Below the pieces are notes generated by a model. It did not search any database. It saw nothing but the letters and a program-made list of their open reading frames with translations, and was not told the DNA's origin. From assembly GCF_004151235.1 (NCBI RefSeq), contig NZ_JUIV01000007.1, forward strand, positions 62,001 through 126,000: a stretch of 64,000 nt of DNA. Reading direction: 5' to 3'. The translations under genes and the position numbers were made by a program. How positions within the stretch are numbered: the first letter of the stretch is position 1; every line of letters starts with the position of its first letter. Source of the DNA: Flavobacterium anhuiense (GTDB taxonomy: Bacteria; Bacteroidota; Bacteroidia; Flavobacteriales; Flavobacteriaceae). This document shows, piece by piece, positions 1 through 10,111 of this stretch.

Positions 1-1049
1 TGCAGATTCGTAAAGACATTACTGTTATTATGTGTGCTCCTAAATGTCCAGGTTCTGAGGTGCGTGAAGAGTATAAAAGAGGATTTGGAGTTCCAACTCT
101 TATCGCTGTTCACCCAGAAAACGATCCAAACGGATTTGGTTTAGATCAAGCAAAAGCTTACGCTGTAGCAACTGGAGGACACAGAGCTGGAGTTTTAAGA
201 TCATCTTTCGTAGCTGAAGTAAAATCAGATTTAATGGGTGAGCAAACTATTCTTTGTGGTTTACTTCAAACTGGATCTATTTTATGTTTTGATAAAATGG
301 TTGAAAAAGGAATCGATGCTGCATATGCTTCAAAATTAATCCAATACGGATGGGAAACTATCACTGAAGCTTTAAAACACGGTGGTATTACAAATATGAT
401 GGATCGTTTAAACAATCCTTCAAAAATTGAAGCTTACGAATTGGCTGAAGAATTAAAAGATATCATGCGTCCGTTATTCCAAAAACACCAAGATGATATC
501 ATTTCTGGAGAATTCTCTAGAACTATGATGATCGACTGGGCAAATGACGATGTGAATTTATTGAAATGGAGAGCTGCAACAGGAGAAACTAATTTCGAAA
601 AAACGGCTCCACAAGAAGCTCCAATCTCTGAGCAAGAATATTTTGACAATGGAGTATTAATGATTGCGATGGTAAAAGCTGGTGTTGAATTAGCTTTCGA
701 AACAATGACTGAAGCTGGAATTATCGAAGAATCTGCTTATTACGAGTCATTACACGAATTACCATTAATTGCAAACACAATTGCAAGAAAGAAATTATTC
801 GAAATGAACCGTGTAATTTCTGACACTGCTGAATACGGATGTTATTTATTTGATCATGCATGTAAACCATTATTAGCTGACTTTATGAAAAAAGTTGAAA
901 CTAATATTATCGGTAAACCATTCTCAACTTCAAACGAAGTAGATAATACTGTATTAATTGCTGTAAATAAAGCAATCCGTCAGCATCCTATTGAAGAAGT
1001 AGGAGCTTGGTTGAGAGAATCTATGACAGCAATGAAAAAAATTGGATAA
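1..1049 (+). CDS. ilvC: Ketol-acid reductoisomerase, C-terminal part (5' end outside window)
   Basis: IlvC makes 2,3-dihydroxy acids from acetolactate or acetohydroxybutyrate with NADPH and Mg, the second step of valine and isoleucine synthesis in the cytosol. The reading frame is open from base 3, so the first in-window ATG at 30 is internal. About 348 residues are present; the long class II enzyme of enterobacteria and Bacteroidota is about 490, so roughly the N-terminal 140 residues (Rossmann part) are missing. The segment [17 protein letters not shown] and the two duplicated helical C-terminal domains, with their acidic metal-binding stretches, are class II features. It is probably the last gene of an ilv operon lying to the left. 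Identification is firm. Confidence 0.95.
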   Translation, partial: QIRKDITVIMCAPKCPGSEVREEYKRGFGVPTLIAVHPENDPNGFGLDQAKAYAVATGGHRAGVLRSSFVAEVKSDLMGEQTILCGLLQTGSILCFDKMVEKGIDAAYASKLIQYGWETITEALKHGGITNMMDRLNNPSKIEAYELAEELKDIMRPLFQKHQDDIISGEFSRTMMIDWANDDVNLLKWRAATGETNFEKTAPQEAPISEQEYFDNGVLMIAMVKAGVELAFETMTEAGIIEESAYYESLHELPLIANTIARKKLFEMNRVISDTAEYGCYLFDHACKPLLADFMKKVETNIIGKPFSTSNEVDNTVLIAVNKAIRQHPIEEVGAWLRESMTAMKKIG

Positions 1050-1540
1050 TAAAAAATTCGGAATTTTCGCAGAATCCGATTCTGCGGAATTTGCACTGTA
1101 TCAATGATTTGTAATATTTTGAATTAGTAAGCACTTATTAAGATAATAGATATAGATGCATATTGCATTCACTTAACTTCAGATAATAAGCAAGTTAAGT
1201 GAAGCGGATCCCTAAAATGGGGTGTATTTTGAAAAAAATATACTTGTTGAAATTTCTGTTTTAATTAATAAGGATGCTGCTATTTTCAAAATAGAGAAAA
1301 ATTTTGCAACGCATTTACAAAATTAATTGTTATTGAAATTTGTTAAATTAAAAAAGGCATAATATCTGTTTATTATGCCTTTTTTGCCCTTAAGTAGTAA
1401 TAAAAAATAAAGTTTTAAAATAATTTCAAATAATTATCATATTTTATTAAATAAATGTTTTTTTTTGATAAAATTTATGAATTAAATTATTTCACGGATA
1501 CGTTCAGATTTAATACATTTATAAAAAAATTCAACAAACG
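1050..1540. other. Non-coding interval between ilvC and acs with several hairpins
   Basis: About 490 bases without a credible gene. It holds three inverted repeats: CGCAGAAT-CCG-ATTCTGCG at 1068-1086; a perfect 12-bp stem TTCACTTAACTT / AAGTTAAGTGAA at 1168-1179 and 1192-1203; and a terminator-like hairpin at 1351-1388. The last 150 bases are very AT-rich and must carry the acs promoter; TACATTTA at 1514-1521 resembles the -7 box TAnnTTTG but has no TTG at the right distance. Confidence 0.6.
1351..1388 (+). terminator. Rho-independent terminator
   Basis: AAAGGCATAAT and ATTATGCCTTTTTT form an 11-bp stem with a short loop and a U tract. It lies 300 bases past ilvC and ahead of acs, so it stops read-through into acs or ends a small transcript in the interval. 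Confidence 0.75.
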
Positions 1541-3451
1541 ATGAGCTATTACAAAATTGAAAATTTAGAACAATACTTTAAACATTACAATAAGTCAATA
1601 AGAGAGCCAAGAAAATTTTGGGGAAAAATAGCAGAGGAGAATTTCACATGGTACCAGCAATGGGAAAAAGTTGTTGATTTTAATATGGCTGAGGCTGAAG
1701 TAAAATGGTTTACAGATGCTAAAGTTAACATTACCAAAAACTGTATTGATAGACATTTAAGCAAAAGAGGAGAGAAAACGGCAATTATTTTTGAACCGAA
1801 CGATCCTTCTGAAGAGGCTTTACATATATCGTATAATGAGTTATACGAAAGAGTTTCAAAAATGGCAAACGTTCTTCGCGAGCAAGGTGTTCGTAAAGGA
1901 GACAGAGTTTGCATTTATTTGCCAATGATTCCAGAATTGGCAGTCTCTGTTTTAGCTTGCGCTAGAATTGGAGCTATTCACTCAGTTATTTTTGCTGGAT
2001 TTTCTGCTTCTGCAGTTTCTGCAAGAATTAACGATTGCGAGTGTAAAATGGTGATTACATCTGACGGAGGTTATAGAGGAAATAAAACAATTGATCTTAA
2101 AGGAATTGTTGATGAAGCTTTAGAAACTTGTCCTTCTGTAACAAAAGTTTTAGTTGCAAAAAGAACTAATACTGATGTTAAAATGAAAGATGGCCGTGAT
2201 ATTTGGTTGCAACCATTATTAGACGCAGCATTAGACAATAGTGTTGCAGAAATTATGGATGCCGAAGATCCTTTATTTATTTTATATACTTCAGGATCAA
2301 CAGGAAAACCAAAAGGAATGGTTCATACTACTGCAGGTTACATGGTATATACAGCGTATACTTTTAAAAACGTTTTCAATTACGAAGACAATGACATTTT
2401 CTGGTGTACTGCAGATATCGGATGGATTACAGGTCACTCTTATATATTGTACGGACCATTATTGAATGGCGCTACAACTGTAATTTTTGAAGGAGTTCCA
2501 TCTTATCCAGATTTTAGCCGTTTTTGGGATATTATCGAAAAACATAAAATTACACAATTCTATACTGCGCCAACAGCAATCCGTTCGTTAGCAAAAGAAA
2601 GTTTAGACTATATTCAAAAATATCCTCTTAAATCTCTTAAAGTTATTGGATCTGTTGGAGAACCAATTAACGAGGAAGCTTGGCACTGGTTTAATGACCA
2701 CGTTGGTGATAAAAGATGTCCGGTTGTAGATACTTGGTGGCAGACAGAAACAGGAGGAATCATGATTTCACCTATTGCTTTTGTAACACCAACAAAACCA
2801 ACTTATGCAACTTTGCCATTACCTGGAATTCAGCCTGTTTTAATGGATGAGAAACGTAATGAAATTGAAGGAAATCAAGTAGTTGGAAGTTTGTGTATTA
2901 AATTTCCATGGCCTGGAATCGCAAGAACCATCTGGGGTGATCACCAGCGTTATAAAGACACTTATTTCTCTGCTTTCCCAGGAAAATATTTTACAGGAGA
3001 CGGAGCATTAAGAGACGAGGTAGGTTACTACAGAATTACGGGTAGAGTAGATGATGTTGTAATTGTTTCTGGTCATAACTTAGGAACGGCTCCAATCGAA
3101 GATGCTATCAACGAACACCCAGCTGTAGCGGAATCTGCTATTGTTGGATTCCCACATGAAATAAAAGGAAATGCTCTTTATGGATACGTAATTCTAAAAG
3201 AAACAGGAGAAGTTAGAAATAAAGAAAATTTATCAAAAGAGATTAACCAATACATTGCAGATCATATTGGACCAATCGCTAAGTTAGATAAAATTCAATT
3301 TGTTTCTGGTTTGCCAAAAACTCGATCAGGAAAAATTATGCGTAGAATTCTGCGTAAAATAGCAGAAGGAGATTTTTCTAATTTTGGAGATACAACTACT
3401 TTGTTAAATCCAGAAGTGGTTGAAGAAATTATGAAAGAAAGAATTTCTTAA
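1541..3451 (+). CDS. acs: Acetyl-CoA synthetase (AMP-forming)
   Basis: Converts acetate, ATP and CoA to acetyl-CoA via acetyl-AMP; the high-affinity acetate uptake route. 636 residues, near the usual 630-650. An N-terminal ACAS_N region is followed by the AMP-binding domain with P-loop YTSGSTGKPKG near residues 248-258, the adenylate-binding stretch DTWWQTETGG, and the C-terminal AMP-binding domain. The acetylatable lysine in PKTRSGKIMRR is K598, so control by reversible acetylation is possible. A strong shared terminator follows. Past one small gene, on the other strand, lies the DnaQ-like/DUF294 pair that accompanies acs in other bacteria. Start ATG is preceded by an A-rich leader. Confidence 0.97.
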   Translation: MSYYKIENLEQYFKHYNKSIREPRKFWGKIAEENFTWYQQWEKVVDFNMAEAEVKWFTDAKVNITKNCIDRHLSKRGEKTAIIFEPNDPSEEALHISYNELYERVSKMANVLREQGVRKGDRVCIYLPMIPELAVSVLACARIGAIHSVIFAGFSASAVSARINDCECKMVITSDGGYRGNKTIDLKGIVDEALETCPSVTKVLVAKRTNTDVKMKDGRDIWLQPLLDAALDNSVAEIMDAEDPLFILYTSGSTGKPKGMVHTTAGYMVYTAYTFKNVFNYEDNDIFWCTADIGWITGHSYILYGPLLNGATTVIFEGVPSYPDFSRFWDIIEKHKITQFYTAPTAIRSLAKESLDYIQKYPLKSLKVIGSVGEPINEEAWHWFNDHVGDKRCPVVDTWWQTETGGIMISPIAFVTPTKPTYATLPLPGIQPVLMDEKRNEIEGNQVVGSLCIKFPWPGIARTIWGDHQRYKDTYFSAFPGKYFTGDGALRDEVGYYRITGRVDDVVIVSGHNLGTAPIEDAINEHPAVAESAIVGFPHEIKGNALYGYVILKETGEVRNKENLSKEINQYIADHIGPIAKLDKIQFVSGLPKTRSGKIMRRILRKIAEGDFSNFGDTTTLLNPEVVEEIMKERIS

Positions 3452-3470
3452 GTAAAAAATATAAGACTAA

Positions 3471-3498
3471 AAAGCCTCTTAATCTAAGAGGCTTTTTT
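3471..3498. terminator. Bidirectional terminator between acs and the small secreted-protein gene
   Basis: AAAAGCCTCTT / AAGAGGCTTTTTT stem with a 5-base loop. A-run on the left and T-run on the right allow it to end acs on the plus strand and the convergent minus-strand gene, whose stop codon it overlaps. Confidence 0.85.
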
Positions 3499-3898
3499 AT
3501 TGTATCTGTTGTGTGTTTTTTAAGCTTGCATCATTTACAAAAACAAGCTGTTGCATATTGCTTAAGTTCGTAAGCGATAAAATACCATTTTTGTTTTCAT
3601 TTATTCCATTTATTTTAAAACAGAATTGATTACCATCTTTGTCCATTAAAGTTATAAATTCTGCTGTATCATCCGTGAAATTTTGGCAACTATGCGAAAT
3701 GGTGTATTTATACATCACAGCCATTCTATCTTGGTTGTAATTGTAAACTCTTCCATCCATCGTAAAAGTCCATTTGATATTTGGATTTGTTTTAGAATAC
3801 CAATTCCCTAAAATTCGTTTAGAAGAAGGATCTTGATTTTGAGCAAAAATTGCTGAAACAAAAAACAGCAATGGCAACATAAATAAAAGCTTTTTCAT
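3497..3898 (-). CDS. Small secreted protein, lipocalin-like
   Basis: 133 residues with a clear signal peptide (MKKLLFMLPLLFFVSAIFAQ, cleavage near 19/20). The mature part starts with a G-N-W-Y motif followed by alternating beta strands, the pattern of small lipocalin-like proteins common in Flavobacteria. Two cysteines could form a disulfide. No catalytic motif is visible and no function can be assigned. It is transcribed alone, converging on acs. Confidence 0.8.
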   Translation of the reverse strand: MKKLLFMLPLLFFVSAIFAQNQDPSSKRILGNWYSKTNPNIKWTFTMDGRVYNYNQDRMAVMYKYTISHSCQNFTDDTAEFITLMDKDGNQFCFKINGINENKNGILSLTNLSNMQQLVFVNDASLKNTQQIQ

Positions 3899-4030
3899 AG
3901 ATTTTTTTTAATTAAAAAATAGACTGTGTTTTTGTTTGTTTTTTGGAAATATAATTTGATATAAAATTACAGTTTTACTTAATTTGAAAAATATGTGAGC
4001 TTATAATTTTGTGTTAAAGCTTAAATAAAC

Positions 4031-4064
4031 AAAATGCCTCTTAAAAATTTAAGAGGCATTTTTA
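4031..4064 (-). terminator. Terminator of the DUF294/DnaQ-like unit
   Basis: AAAATGCCTCTTAAA / TTTAAGAGGCATTTTT, a near-perfect stem with A- and T-runs, placed 28 bases past the stop of the minus-strand exonuclease-like gene. Confidence 0.8.
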
Positions 4065-4091
4065 TATCGTACAAAATTGATTATTTTTAAT

Positions 4092-4688
4092 TTATTTAAT
4101 TCCCAATCTAGATTTTAATTTCAAGAATAGAAGTCCAATTCTATAGGCATCTTCCGAAGAAGAATTTCTATCACTTTTCGGAATTTTATAGATTCCGCAC
4201 AAATCGTCAAGAGAAAATTGTTTATCATTTATGTCAGTCAATTTTCTGTACATTACATCTACATCGAGCGCTTCATTTTTTAATCGACCGCAATCTAAAC
4301 GTTCCAAAGCGGCATTCAGCATTTCAATATCAAAATTAATGTGATGTCCTACTAAAATTGAATTTCCAATAAAATTCACAAAAGCTTCAAGTGCATCAGG
4401 TTCAGGCATTTTCATCATTTTGCTTTCAATGATAAATTCATTTGAAAGTCCGTTGTCCTGAAGATATTTGTATTGTAATAAAACCGTTTCAAAATTTTCT
4501 TTAATAACAATGCTGTCATCGATAACAGAAAAAGCTCCAAGCGATAATATAACATCCTTATCCGGATTTAAGCCAGAAGTTTCTGTTGATAAAACAACAA
4601 ACTTATTAGGTTTAGTTTCGAATTTAGTTAAATAGTCTTTCCAGAAATCTGGATAGTCTTTATTGATATTTTTTAGCCAGTCTAGCAT
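4092..4688 (-). CDS. DnaQ-like DEDDh exonuclease-fold protein with altered active site
   Basis: 198 residues with the RNase T/DnaQ fold. Motif I reads VVLSTETSGLNP (residues 31-42); the family form is VxxDTETTGL, so the first catalytic Asp is Ser34 while Glu36 is kept. Motif II VGHHINFD keeps Asp120. Motif III reads NSSSEDA, so the general-base His is Asn175 while Asp180 is kept. Two of five DEDDh residues are thus lost, and a binding or regulatory role is more likely than nuclease activity. It lies 3 bases downstream of the cNMP/CBS/DUF294 gene and is surely co-transcribed; this pair is a recurrent neighbour of acs in other bacteria. Fold certain; function inferred. Confidence 0.88.
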   Translation of the reverse strand: MLDWLKNINKDYPDFWKDYLTKFETKPNKFVVLSTETSGLNPDKDVILSLGAFSVIDDSIVIKENFETVLLQYKYLQDNGLSNEFIIESKMMKMPEPDALEAFVNFIGNSILVGHHINFDIEMLNAALERLDCGRLKNEALDVDVMYRKLTDINDKQFSLDDLCGIYKIPKSDRNSSSEDAYRIGLLFLKLKSRLGIK

Positions 4689-4691
4689 GTT

Positions 4692-6608
4692 TTATGAGAA
4701 TTGTGTCAATTGAAATTTACTTTTAATCAGTTCCTCCAGGTCTTTCATTGGGGACAATGCATTTTTTAATTTCTCTCTGTCAGATTTTGACATTTCTCTT
4801 AGATTAATATATTGGCCAGAGTCGTCATTTTTTAATCCTTCAACAGTTCTAAATTTCGAAAGTGTCAAGAATGCTTCCGCACAACTTAAATATATTTCGG
4901 CATTTTTAGAATCTGTAATTGCTAATTGTTTGAATCTTAGATAAGTATTTTGAATTCCTTTTATGTTAGCGTTTAATATTAATAAACGTGCGCCGTCAAT
5001 TAATGGCATTAAAGCTCTTGTTTTAATGTCAAATTTGTCTTTATAAGGGCCATCTTCTTCTGTGATAAATTTCTTGAAGAAACTTAAAGGAGAATTTCTT
5101 TTTAATGCATCATTTCCTAAAAAGTCAAAAAACAAAGTATTATTTACTGCATTTTTGAAAATCACGCTTTCTATCGCTTCTTCAATTTTTGGTTCTCCAA
5201 AAACAATTTCGTAATCAAAGAAAATACTGCTCAAATCATTGCTGTTTTCACCTGGAGTATTCATCCAGCTGTTGTACTGTTTTGTCCAGTCGCTCAATGA
5301 TTTACACCAAAGCATATTGCTCGCCATGTGTCCGTTTGGACAATAATCATAACCTACTTTTTCTAATATAGAAGTAGCGCGTTTTGCCAATCTCAAGAAA
5401 TAATCTTTTACTTCTCTGTATTTCTCGGGAGTAACATCTTCAAAAATTAAAATGCTATCTTGATCTGTAAGCAATAATTGCTCCTTACGCCCTTGACTAC
5501 CAATGCTTAACCATGCAAAACGTGCAGGAGGGGAGCCTAAATCTAAAATTGATAATTCAACTGCTCTTTTAATGATAGCTAAGTTAATCTCACTTGCGAT
5601 ATTGCTAACATGTGAGATTGGAATATTCTTTTGAATCGAGTTCTGAATCAGATCAGATAGACGATCACGTATTTGTTTTAAATCTTTTGGAAGCTGAGAA
5701 CGCTTAATTTCTTTGATTAATACACCTGGGTTACTAGCTTGAGCAACAATAAGATCGTGTTCAGAAATAATTCCTTTTACAACAGATTTGCTTGTACCGT
5801 CTTTAGTAACGCATAAGTGAGTTACATTATGTTTCAGCATTAACAATTGTGCTTCAGCCAAAGACACATTTTCTAAAACTGTAACAACCGGAGAAGACAT
5901 AATCTTGTCAATGGTTTCAGTAATAGGATAGCGTCCAGTTGCAATTTTTGAAGACAAATCAGCATTGGTGACAATTCCAATTGGATGATTTTTCTCGCCG
6001 CAGATAATGATATTATCTACCATAGCATCTGTCATCAAAATAGCTACATCCTTAATTATAGATGTCGCCTGAGTGGTTAGTGGCGAATTATTATAGTTAA
6101 GTGATTGAATATATTGCATTTCTGTCTGCTGATCAATGTAATCGCTATCAGAAATTAGCTTGCCGTTTGAGCTAACGCTATCTTTTGTGTGACGTGAATT
6201 TACAGCAAAACTCTCCAGCAGAAAGTTTAATACATCAGAATTATTGGCAACAAATGGTCTAAATACAGCGATTGGGATAGCATAAATAATGCTTTCCTCA
6301 CGTGCCTTAGCGGTCATCATGTAGTTGTTTTTTGCAAAAAACGGACGTAAACCAAAAATATCGCCTTCATGACATTTGTTTATAATGGTTTCTTCGGCGT
6401 CTGCAATAGTCGTAAGATTAATGACACCAGAAGCTACAACATAAAAACTTTCATGAAGCGGATCGTTATTTTGAAATAATACCGCATGCTTTTCTAAATT
6501 GATGACACGAATATTCGTGGCAATATCTGATAATTCCTGAAAGGTTAAATTATCAAACGGTTTGTATTCTTTTAAAAAATCTGCAATATGCTCAGCAACT
6601 GTATTCAT
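4692..6608 (-). CDS. cNMP-binding / CBS / DUF294 nucleotidyltransferase-like signalling protein
   Basis: 638 residues. Domain order: cyclic-nucleotide-binding-like domain (about 10-130), two CBS motifs (about 175-295), a DUF294 nucleotidyltransferase domain with SIGSQGRKEQLLLTDQDS near 365-385 (the G-S-x-G-R-x-E and T-D-Q-D signature shared with the GlnD family), and the helical DUF294 C-terminal domain. The layout suggests an adenylate-sensing cytosolic protein that may transfer a nucleotide to a protein target. The target is not known from sequence. It leads a two-gene operon with the DnaQ-like protein and sits near acs, so a role in acetate or energy-state control is plausible but inferred. 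Confidence 0.9.
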   Translation of the reverse strand: MNTVAEHIADFLKEYKPFDNLTFQELSDIATNIRVINLEKHAVLFQNNDPLHESFYVVASGVINLTTIADAEETIINKCHEGDIFGLRPFFAKNNYMMTAKAREESIIYAIPIAVFRPFVANNSDVLNFLLESFAVNSRHTKDSVSSNGKLISDSDYIDQQTEMQYIQSLNYNNSPLTTQATSIIKDVAILMTDAMVDNIIICGEKNHPIGIVTNADLSSKIATGRYPITETIDKIMSSPVVTVLENVSLAEAQLLMLKHNVTHLCVTKDGTSKSVVKGIISEHDLIVAQASNPGVLIKEIKRSQLPKDLKQIRDRLSDLIQNSIQKNIPISHVSNIASEINLAIIKRAVELSILDLGSPPARFAWLSIGSQGRKEQLLLTDQDSILIFEDVTPEKYREVKDYFLRLAKRATSILEKVGYDYCPNGHMASNMLWCKSLSDWTKQYNSWMNTPGENSNDLSSIFFDYEIVFGEPKIEEAIESVIFKNAVNNTLFFDFLGNDALKRNSPLSFFKKFITEEDGPYKDKFDIKTRALMPLIDGARLLILNANIKGIQNTYLRFKQLAITDSKNAEIYLSCAEAFLTLSKFRTVEGLKNDDSGQYINLREMSKSDREKLKNALSPMKDLEELIKSKFQLTQFS

Positions 6609-7305
<697 letters not shown>

Positions 7306-7689
7306 TTATTCGTATAATTTATTCAAAATCATCTCTTTTGGTACAACATCGCCTCCGCCATTTTTATTGAACTGGATTACGTTGTCGTTTACAAATAAAA
7401 CTGCACTAGCTGTAACTCCGTTTTTATCTTTTAATTTTATTTGCGCTTTATCGCCGTGTGGATAAACATGTCCGGAAACTTCCAAAATTCCTGAATTTAA
7501 ATCTTTGTGTTCGCTTGTAACTTCAGCAGTTCCAAAAATCTTATAATTTGACTGAGCTATTGTAATCGTAAAAATATATTCTTTCTTGCAGTTTTTGCAT
7601 TTTTGGCTTCCCCAAGTTCCTGAGAATTTGTTTTGCTGTGAGAATGCTTGCATGGAAATTAAAAATGCCAGGAAAAGAAATTTTTTCAT
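7306..7689 (-). CDS. Small secreted protein of unknown function
   Basis: 127 residues from the ATG at 7689; an upstream in-frame TTG would add 10 residues ahead of the signal peptide and is unlikely. Signal peptide MKKFLFLAFLISMQAFSQ, then F-S-G-T-W-G-S and a C-x2-C (KCKNCKK) near the mature N-terminus, then beta-rich sequence. G-T-W starts are common in small lipocalin-like or DUF2147-like secreted proteins, but I cannot place it in a family. TATATTTG on the minus strand at 7717-7724 fits a -7 promoter box. Confidence 0.75.
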   Translation of the reverse strand: MKKFLFLAFLISMQAFSQQNKFSGTWGSQKCKNCKKEYIFTITIAQSNYKIFGTAEVTSEHKDLNSGILEVSGHVYPHGDKAQIKLKDKNGVTASAVLFVNDNVIQFNKNGGGDVVPKEMILNKLYE

Positions 7690-7728
7690 TGTAGTTTGTT
7701 TTATTAAAATCTGAACCAAATATAAATC

Positions 7729-7759
7729 AAAAAAGCATCACAAGTTTGCGATGCTTTTT
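7729..7759 (-). terminator. Terminator of the secreted-protein gene at 7777-8193
   Basis: AAAAAGCATC / GATGCTTTTT stem with a 10-base loop and flanking A/T runs, 18 bases past the stop codon on the minus strand. Confidence 0.8.
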
Positions 7760-7776
7760 CTAAAGTTTTTTTAAAC

Positions 7777-8193
7777 CTATAATTTTTTCAAATAAACCGA
7801 TTTTCCATTTAACGAAACGTCAACCTGATTTGTTTTTTCGTTAAACGTAGTTCGTAAAGCATTTCCGTTAAATATTGTAACGTCGCCATACACATGCCCA
7901 GTTTCATTAGAAGTATAATCAAATTTTACTTTTTTGTTTCCTGGTTCGATGCCTAATTTATAACTTGAAAATTTTGTGCCTCTTAAATCAAAATCCTGTT
8001 GCGAATCGATAATTTTACCGTCAGCGTAAAAATTCGTGACCGATTTGCTTAAGGTAATATCCGGATAATATTGGTTTACTTTTTTTAAGAGTTCGTATTG
8101 TTCAATACTAGCTTCTTCTTGTTTAGATGTAATGGTCTGTGCAAATGTAATTGATGTGCATAAAACTGCAGCTAGTAAAAGGTACTTTTTCAT
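7777..8193 (-). CDS. Small secreted protein of unknown function
   Basis: 138 residues with signal peptide MKKYLLLAAVLCTSITFAQ. The mature protein is hydrophilic and beta-rich with no cysteine and no recognised motif. It is a single-gene unit with its own terminator. The next small secreted-protein gene on the same strand is unrelated beyond the signal peptide. Confidence 0.75.
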   Translation of the reverse strand: MKKYLLLAAVLCTSITFAQTITSKQEEASIEQYELLKKVNQYYPDITLSKSVTNFYADGKIIDSQQDFDLRGTKFSSYKLGIEPGNKKVKFDYTSNETGHVYGDVTIFNGNALRTTFNEKTNQVDVSLNGKSVYLKKL

Positions 8194-8337
8194 AATTTTT
8201 AATTTAAAGATTAATAAACAGTTACACTAAATAATGTTGGCAATTACTTTAATTTATTATTATATACTTTCTCAAGTTATACTACAAGGTATGAAATCTT
8301 TACCTTTACAAAAAATTATAAGCCACTTTTTAAGATA

Positions 8338-9567
8338 ATGACAACAAAAAAATATATTCAGCTTATACTGATATTGGGTTCTTTAACCGCTCTTGGCCCT
8401 TTTTCAATCGATATGTACCTGCCTGGTTTCTCGGGAATTGCAAAAGATTTAAATACTACTGTTGCTAAAGTTTCGATGAGTTTATCCAGTTATTTCATCG
8501 GAATTTCTGCTGGACAATTGCTTTATGGGCCTTTATTAGACCGTTTCGGACGTAAAAAACCTCTGTTTGTTGGACTTTTGGTCTACATTCTGGCGTCTTT
8601 AGGGTGCATTTATGTTGCTGATATTGATTCTTTTATAATGCTTCGTTTTGTACAGGCAATTGGTAGCTGTGCCGCAACTGTAGCTTCTGTAGCAATGGTT
8701 CGTGATTTATTTCCTGTAAAAGATATTCCGAAGGTATTTTCGCTTTTAATGCTCGTTGTGGGACTTTCTCCAATGCTGGCGCCAACTATTGGCGGTTATG
8801 TTACCGAAGATTTAGGCTGGCATGCTGTATTTTTTATATTAATGTGTATGGGAATCTTGATTTTGGCTGCTTCACAATTCGGACTTCCAAATACATATAA
8901 GCCAGATACTTCCATTTCGTTAAAGCCGAAGCCGATTCTGTCTAATTTTCTTTTGGTAATAAAAGAACCTCAATTTTATACGTATGCGTTTACAGGCGCT
9001 GTAGCTTTTTCAGGATTATTTTCTTATGTAGCGGCTTCTCCTCTGGTTTTTATGGATATTTATAAAGTCGATGCCAAAACTTATGGATGGATTTTTGCTC
9101 TTATGTCTGTTAGTTTTATCGGATCTAGTCAGTTGAATTCTATGCTATTAAAGCGATTTTCGAGCGAACAGATGATTTTTGGAGCTTTGATTTCTCAATC
9201 TGTCATTAGTATAATATTCTTGATTTTGGCTTTAAATGACCTTTTAGGATTGTATCAAACTATCGGAATGTTATTCTTGTTTCTGGCATGTTTAGGAATT
9301 TCAAATCCAAATACTGCTGGATTGACGCTAGCTCCTTTTGCTAAAAATACCGGAAGCGCTTCTGCATTAATGGGTGCCATTCAGCTTGGAATTGGCGCTT
9401 TGGCTTCGTTTGCAGTTGGTGTTTTTGTGAAGGATTCAGTAACGCCAATGGTTGCGATTATGACGACTACAACTATAACCGCATTTATAATTTTAAATAT
9501 CGGCAAACGATTTATCAAGCAAAAAGTAGAATTGTCTGAAGATGACAGCATTGCTTCTGTTCATTGA
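8338..9567 (+). CDS. Bcr/CflA-family drug efflux MFS transporter
   Basis: 409 residues, twelve hydrophobic segments, major facilitator fold of the DHA1 (Bcr/CflA) type. The first helix has the subfamily signature LGPFSIDMYLPGF, and loop 2-3 has motif A, G-P-L-L-D-R-F-G-R-K-K. Such pumps expel drugs such as bicyclomycin or sulfonamides by proton antiport across the inner membrane; the substrate here cannot be read from sequence. It is transcribed alone, with an AT-rich upstream stretch. ATG at 8338 begins directly before the first membrane helix. Confidence 0.92.
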   Translation: MTTKKYIQLILILGSLTALGPFSIDMYLPGFSGIAKDLNTTVAKVSMSLSSYFIGISAGQLLYGPLLDRFGRKKPLFVGLLVYILASLGCIYVADIDSFIMLRFVQAIGSCAATVASVAMVRDLFPVKDIPKVFSLLMLVVGLSPMLAPTIGGYVTEDLGWHAVFFILMCMGILILAASQFGLPNTYKPDTSISLKPKPILSNFLLVIKEPQFYTYAFTGAVAFSGLFSYVAASPLVFMDIYKVDAKTYGWIFALMSVSFIGSSQLNSMLLKRFSSEQMIFGALISQSVISIIFLILALNDLLGLYQTIGMLFLFLACLGISNPNTAGLTLAPFAKNTGSASALMGAIQLGIGALASFAVGVFVKDSVTPMVAIMTTTTITAFIILNIGKRFIKQKVELSEDDSIASVH

Positions 9568-9725
9568 ATTATAACGCAAGTGATTAAAAATCAAAAGGTA
9601 ATAATTGATTTTGCGCTTTTATTTCAGTAATTTTATAGGACTAAAATGGAATGGAATCCAGAAACCATTTTAAAAACGGGGCGAAACCGAAAAGCCACAT
9701 GAGTAGGAATAAATTTCTAAAGATT

Positions 9726-9998
9726 ATGCCTAAATATGTTATCGAAAGAGAAATCCCAAATGCCGGTAAACTTACATCTGATCAATTAAAAAGTATTTCG
9801 CAGGCCTCCTGTGGCGTACTTAGTCAACTAGGAACTCAAATTCAATGGGTAAACAGCTATATTACAAACGATAAATTATATTGCATTTATATAGCGCCAA
9901 ATGAAGAAATGGTTTATGAACACGCTAAATTAGGAGGTTTTCCAGCCAATTCTGTAAATCAGGTCACAGGAATAATCGACCCAACTACTGCTGAATAA
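9726..9998 (+). CDS. DUF4242 family small protein
   Basis: 90 residues from the ATG at 9726. The frame is open from 9651, but the extra 25 residues are basic and unlike the family, whose members begin M-P-K-Y-V-I-E-R-E-I-P. That motif, the following G-x-L-T-S-D-Q-L and the central Q-W-V-x-S-Y-I-T segment place it in the DUF4242 (nickel-binding SCO4226-like, ferredoxin-fold) family. Function in Bacteroidota is unknown. It stands alone after the MFS gene and before a strong bidirectional terminator. Confidence 0.8.
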   Translation: MPKYVIEREIPNAGKLTSDQLKSISQASCGVLSQLGTQIQWVNSYITNDKLYCIYIAPNEEMVYEHAKLGGFPANSVNQVTGIIDPTTAE

Positions 9999-10042
9999 AT
10001 AATTAATATTCCAAATTCCAAAATTGGAAAGCGTTAAATACC

Positions 10043-10077
10043 AAAAAGCCAAAAACACTTTGTTTTTGGCTTTTTTA
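10043..10077. terminator. Bidirectional terminator
   Basis: AAAAAGCCAAAAACA / TGTTTTTGGCTTTTTT stem with T-run, between the plus-strand DUF4242 gene and the minus-strand NADH dehydrogenase gene, able to serve both. Confidence 0.8.
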
Positions 10078-10111
10078 TTTTTCAATACATTGGAATTTGG
10101 AATTTAAAACT

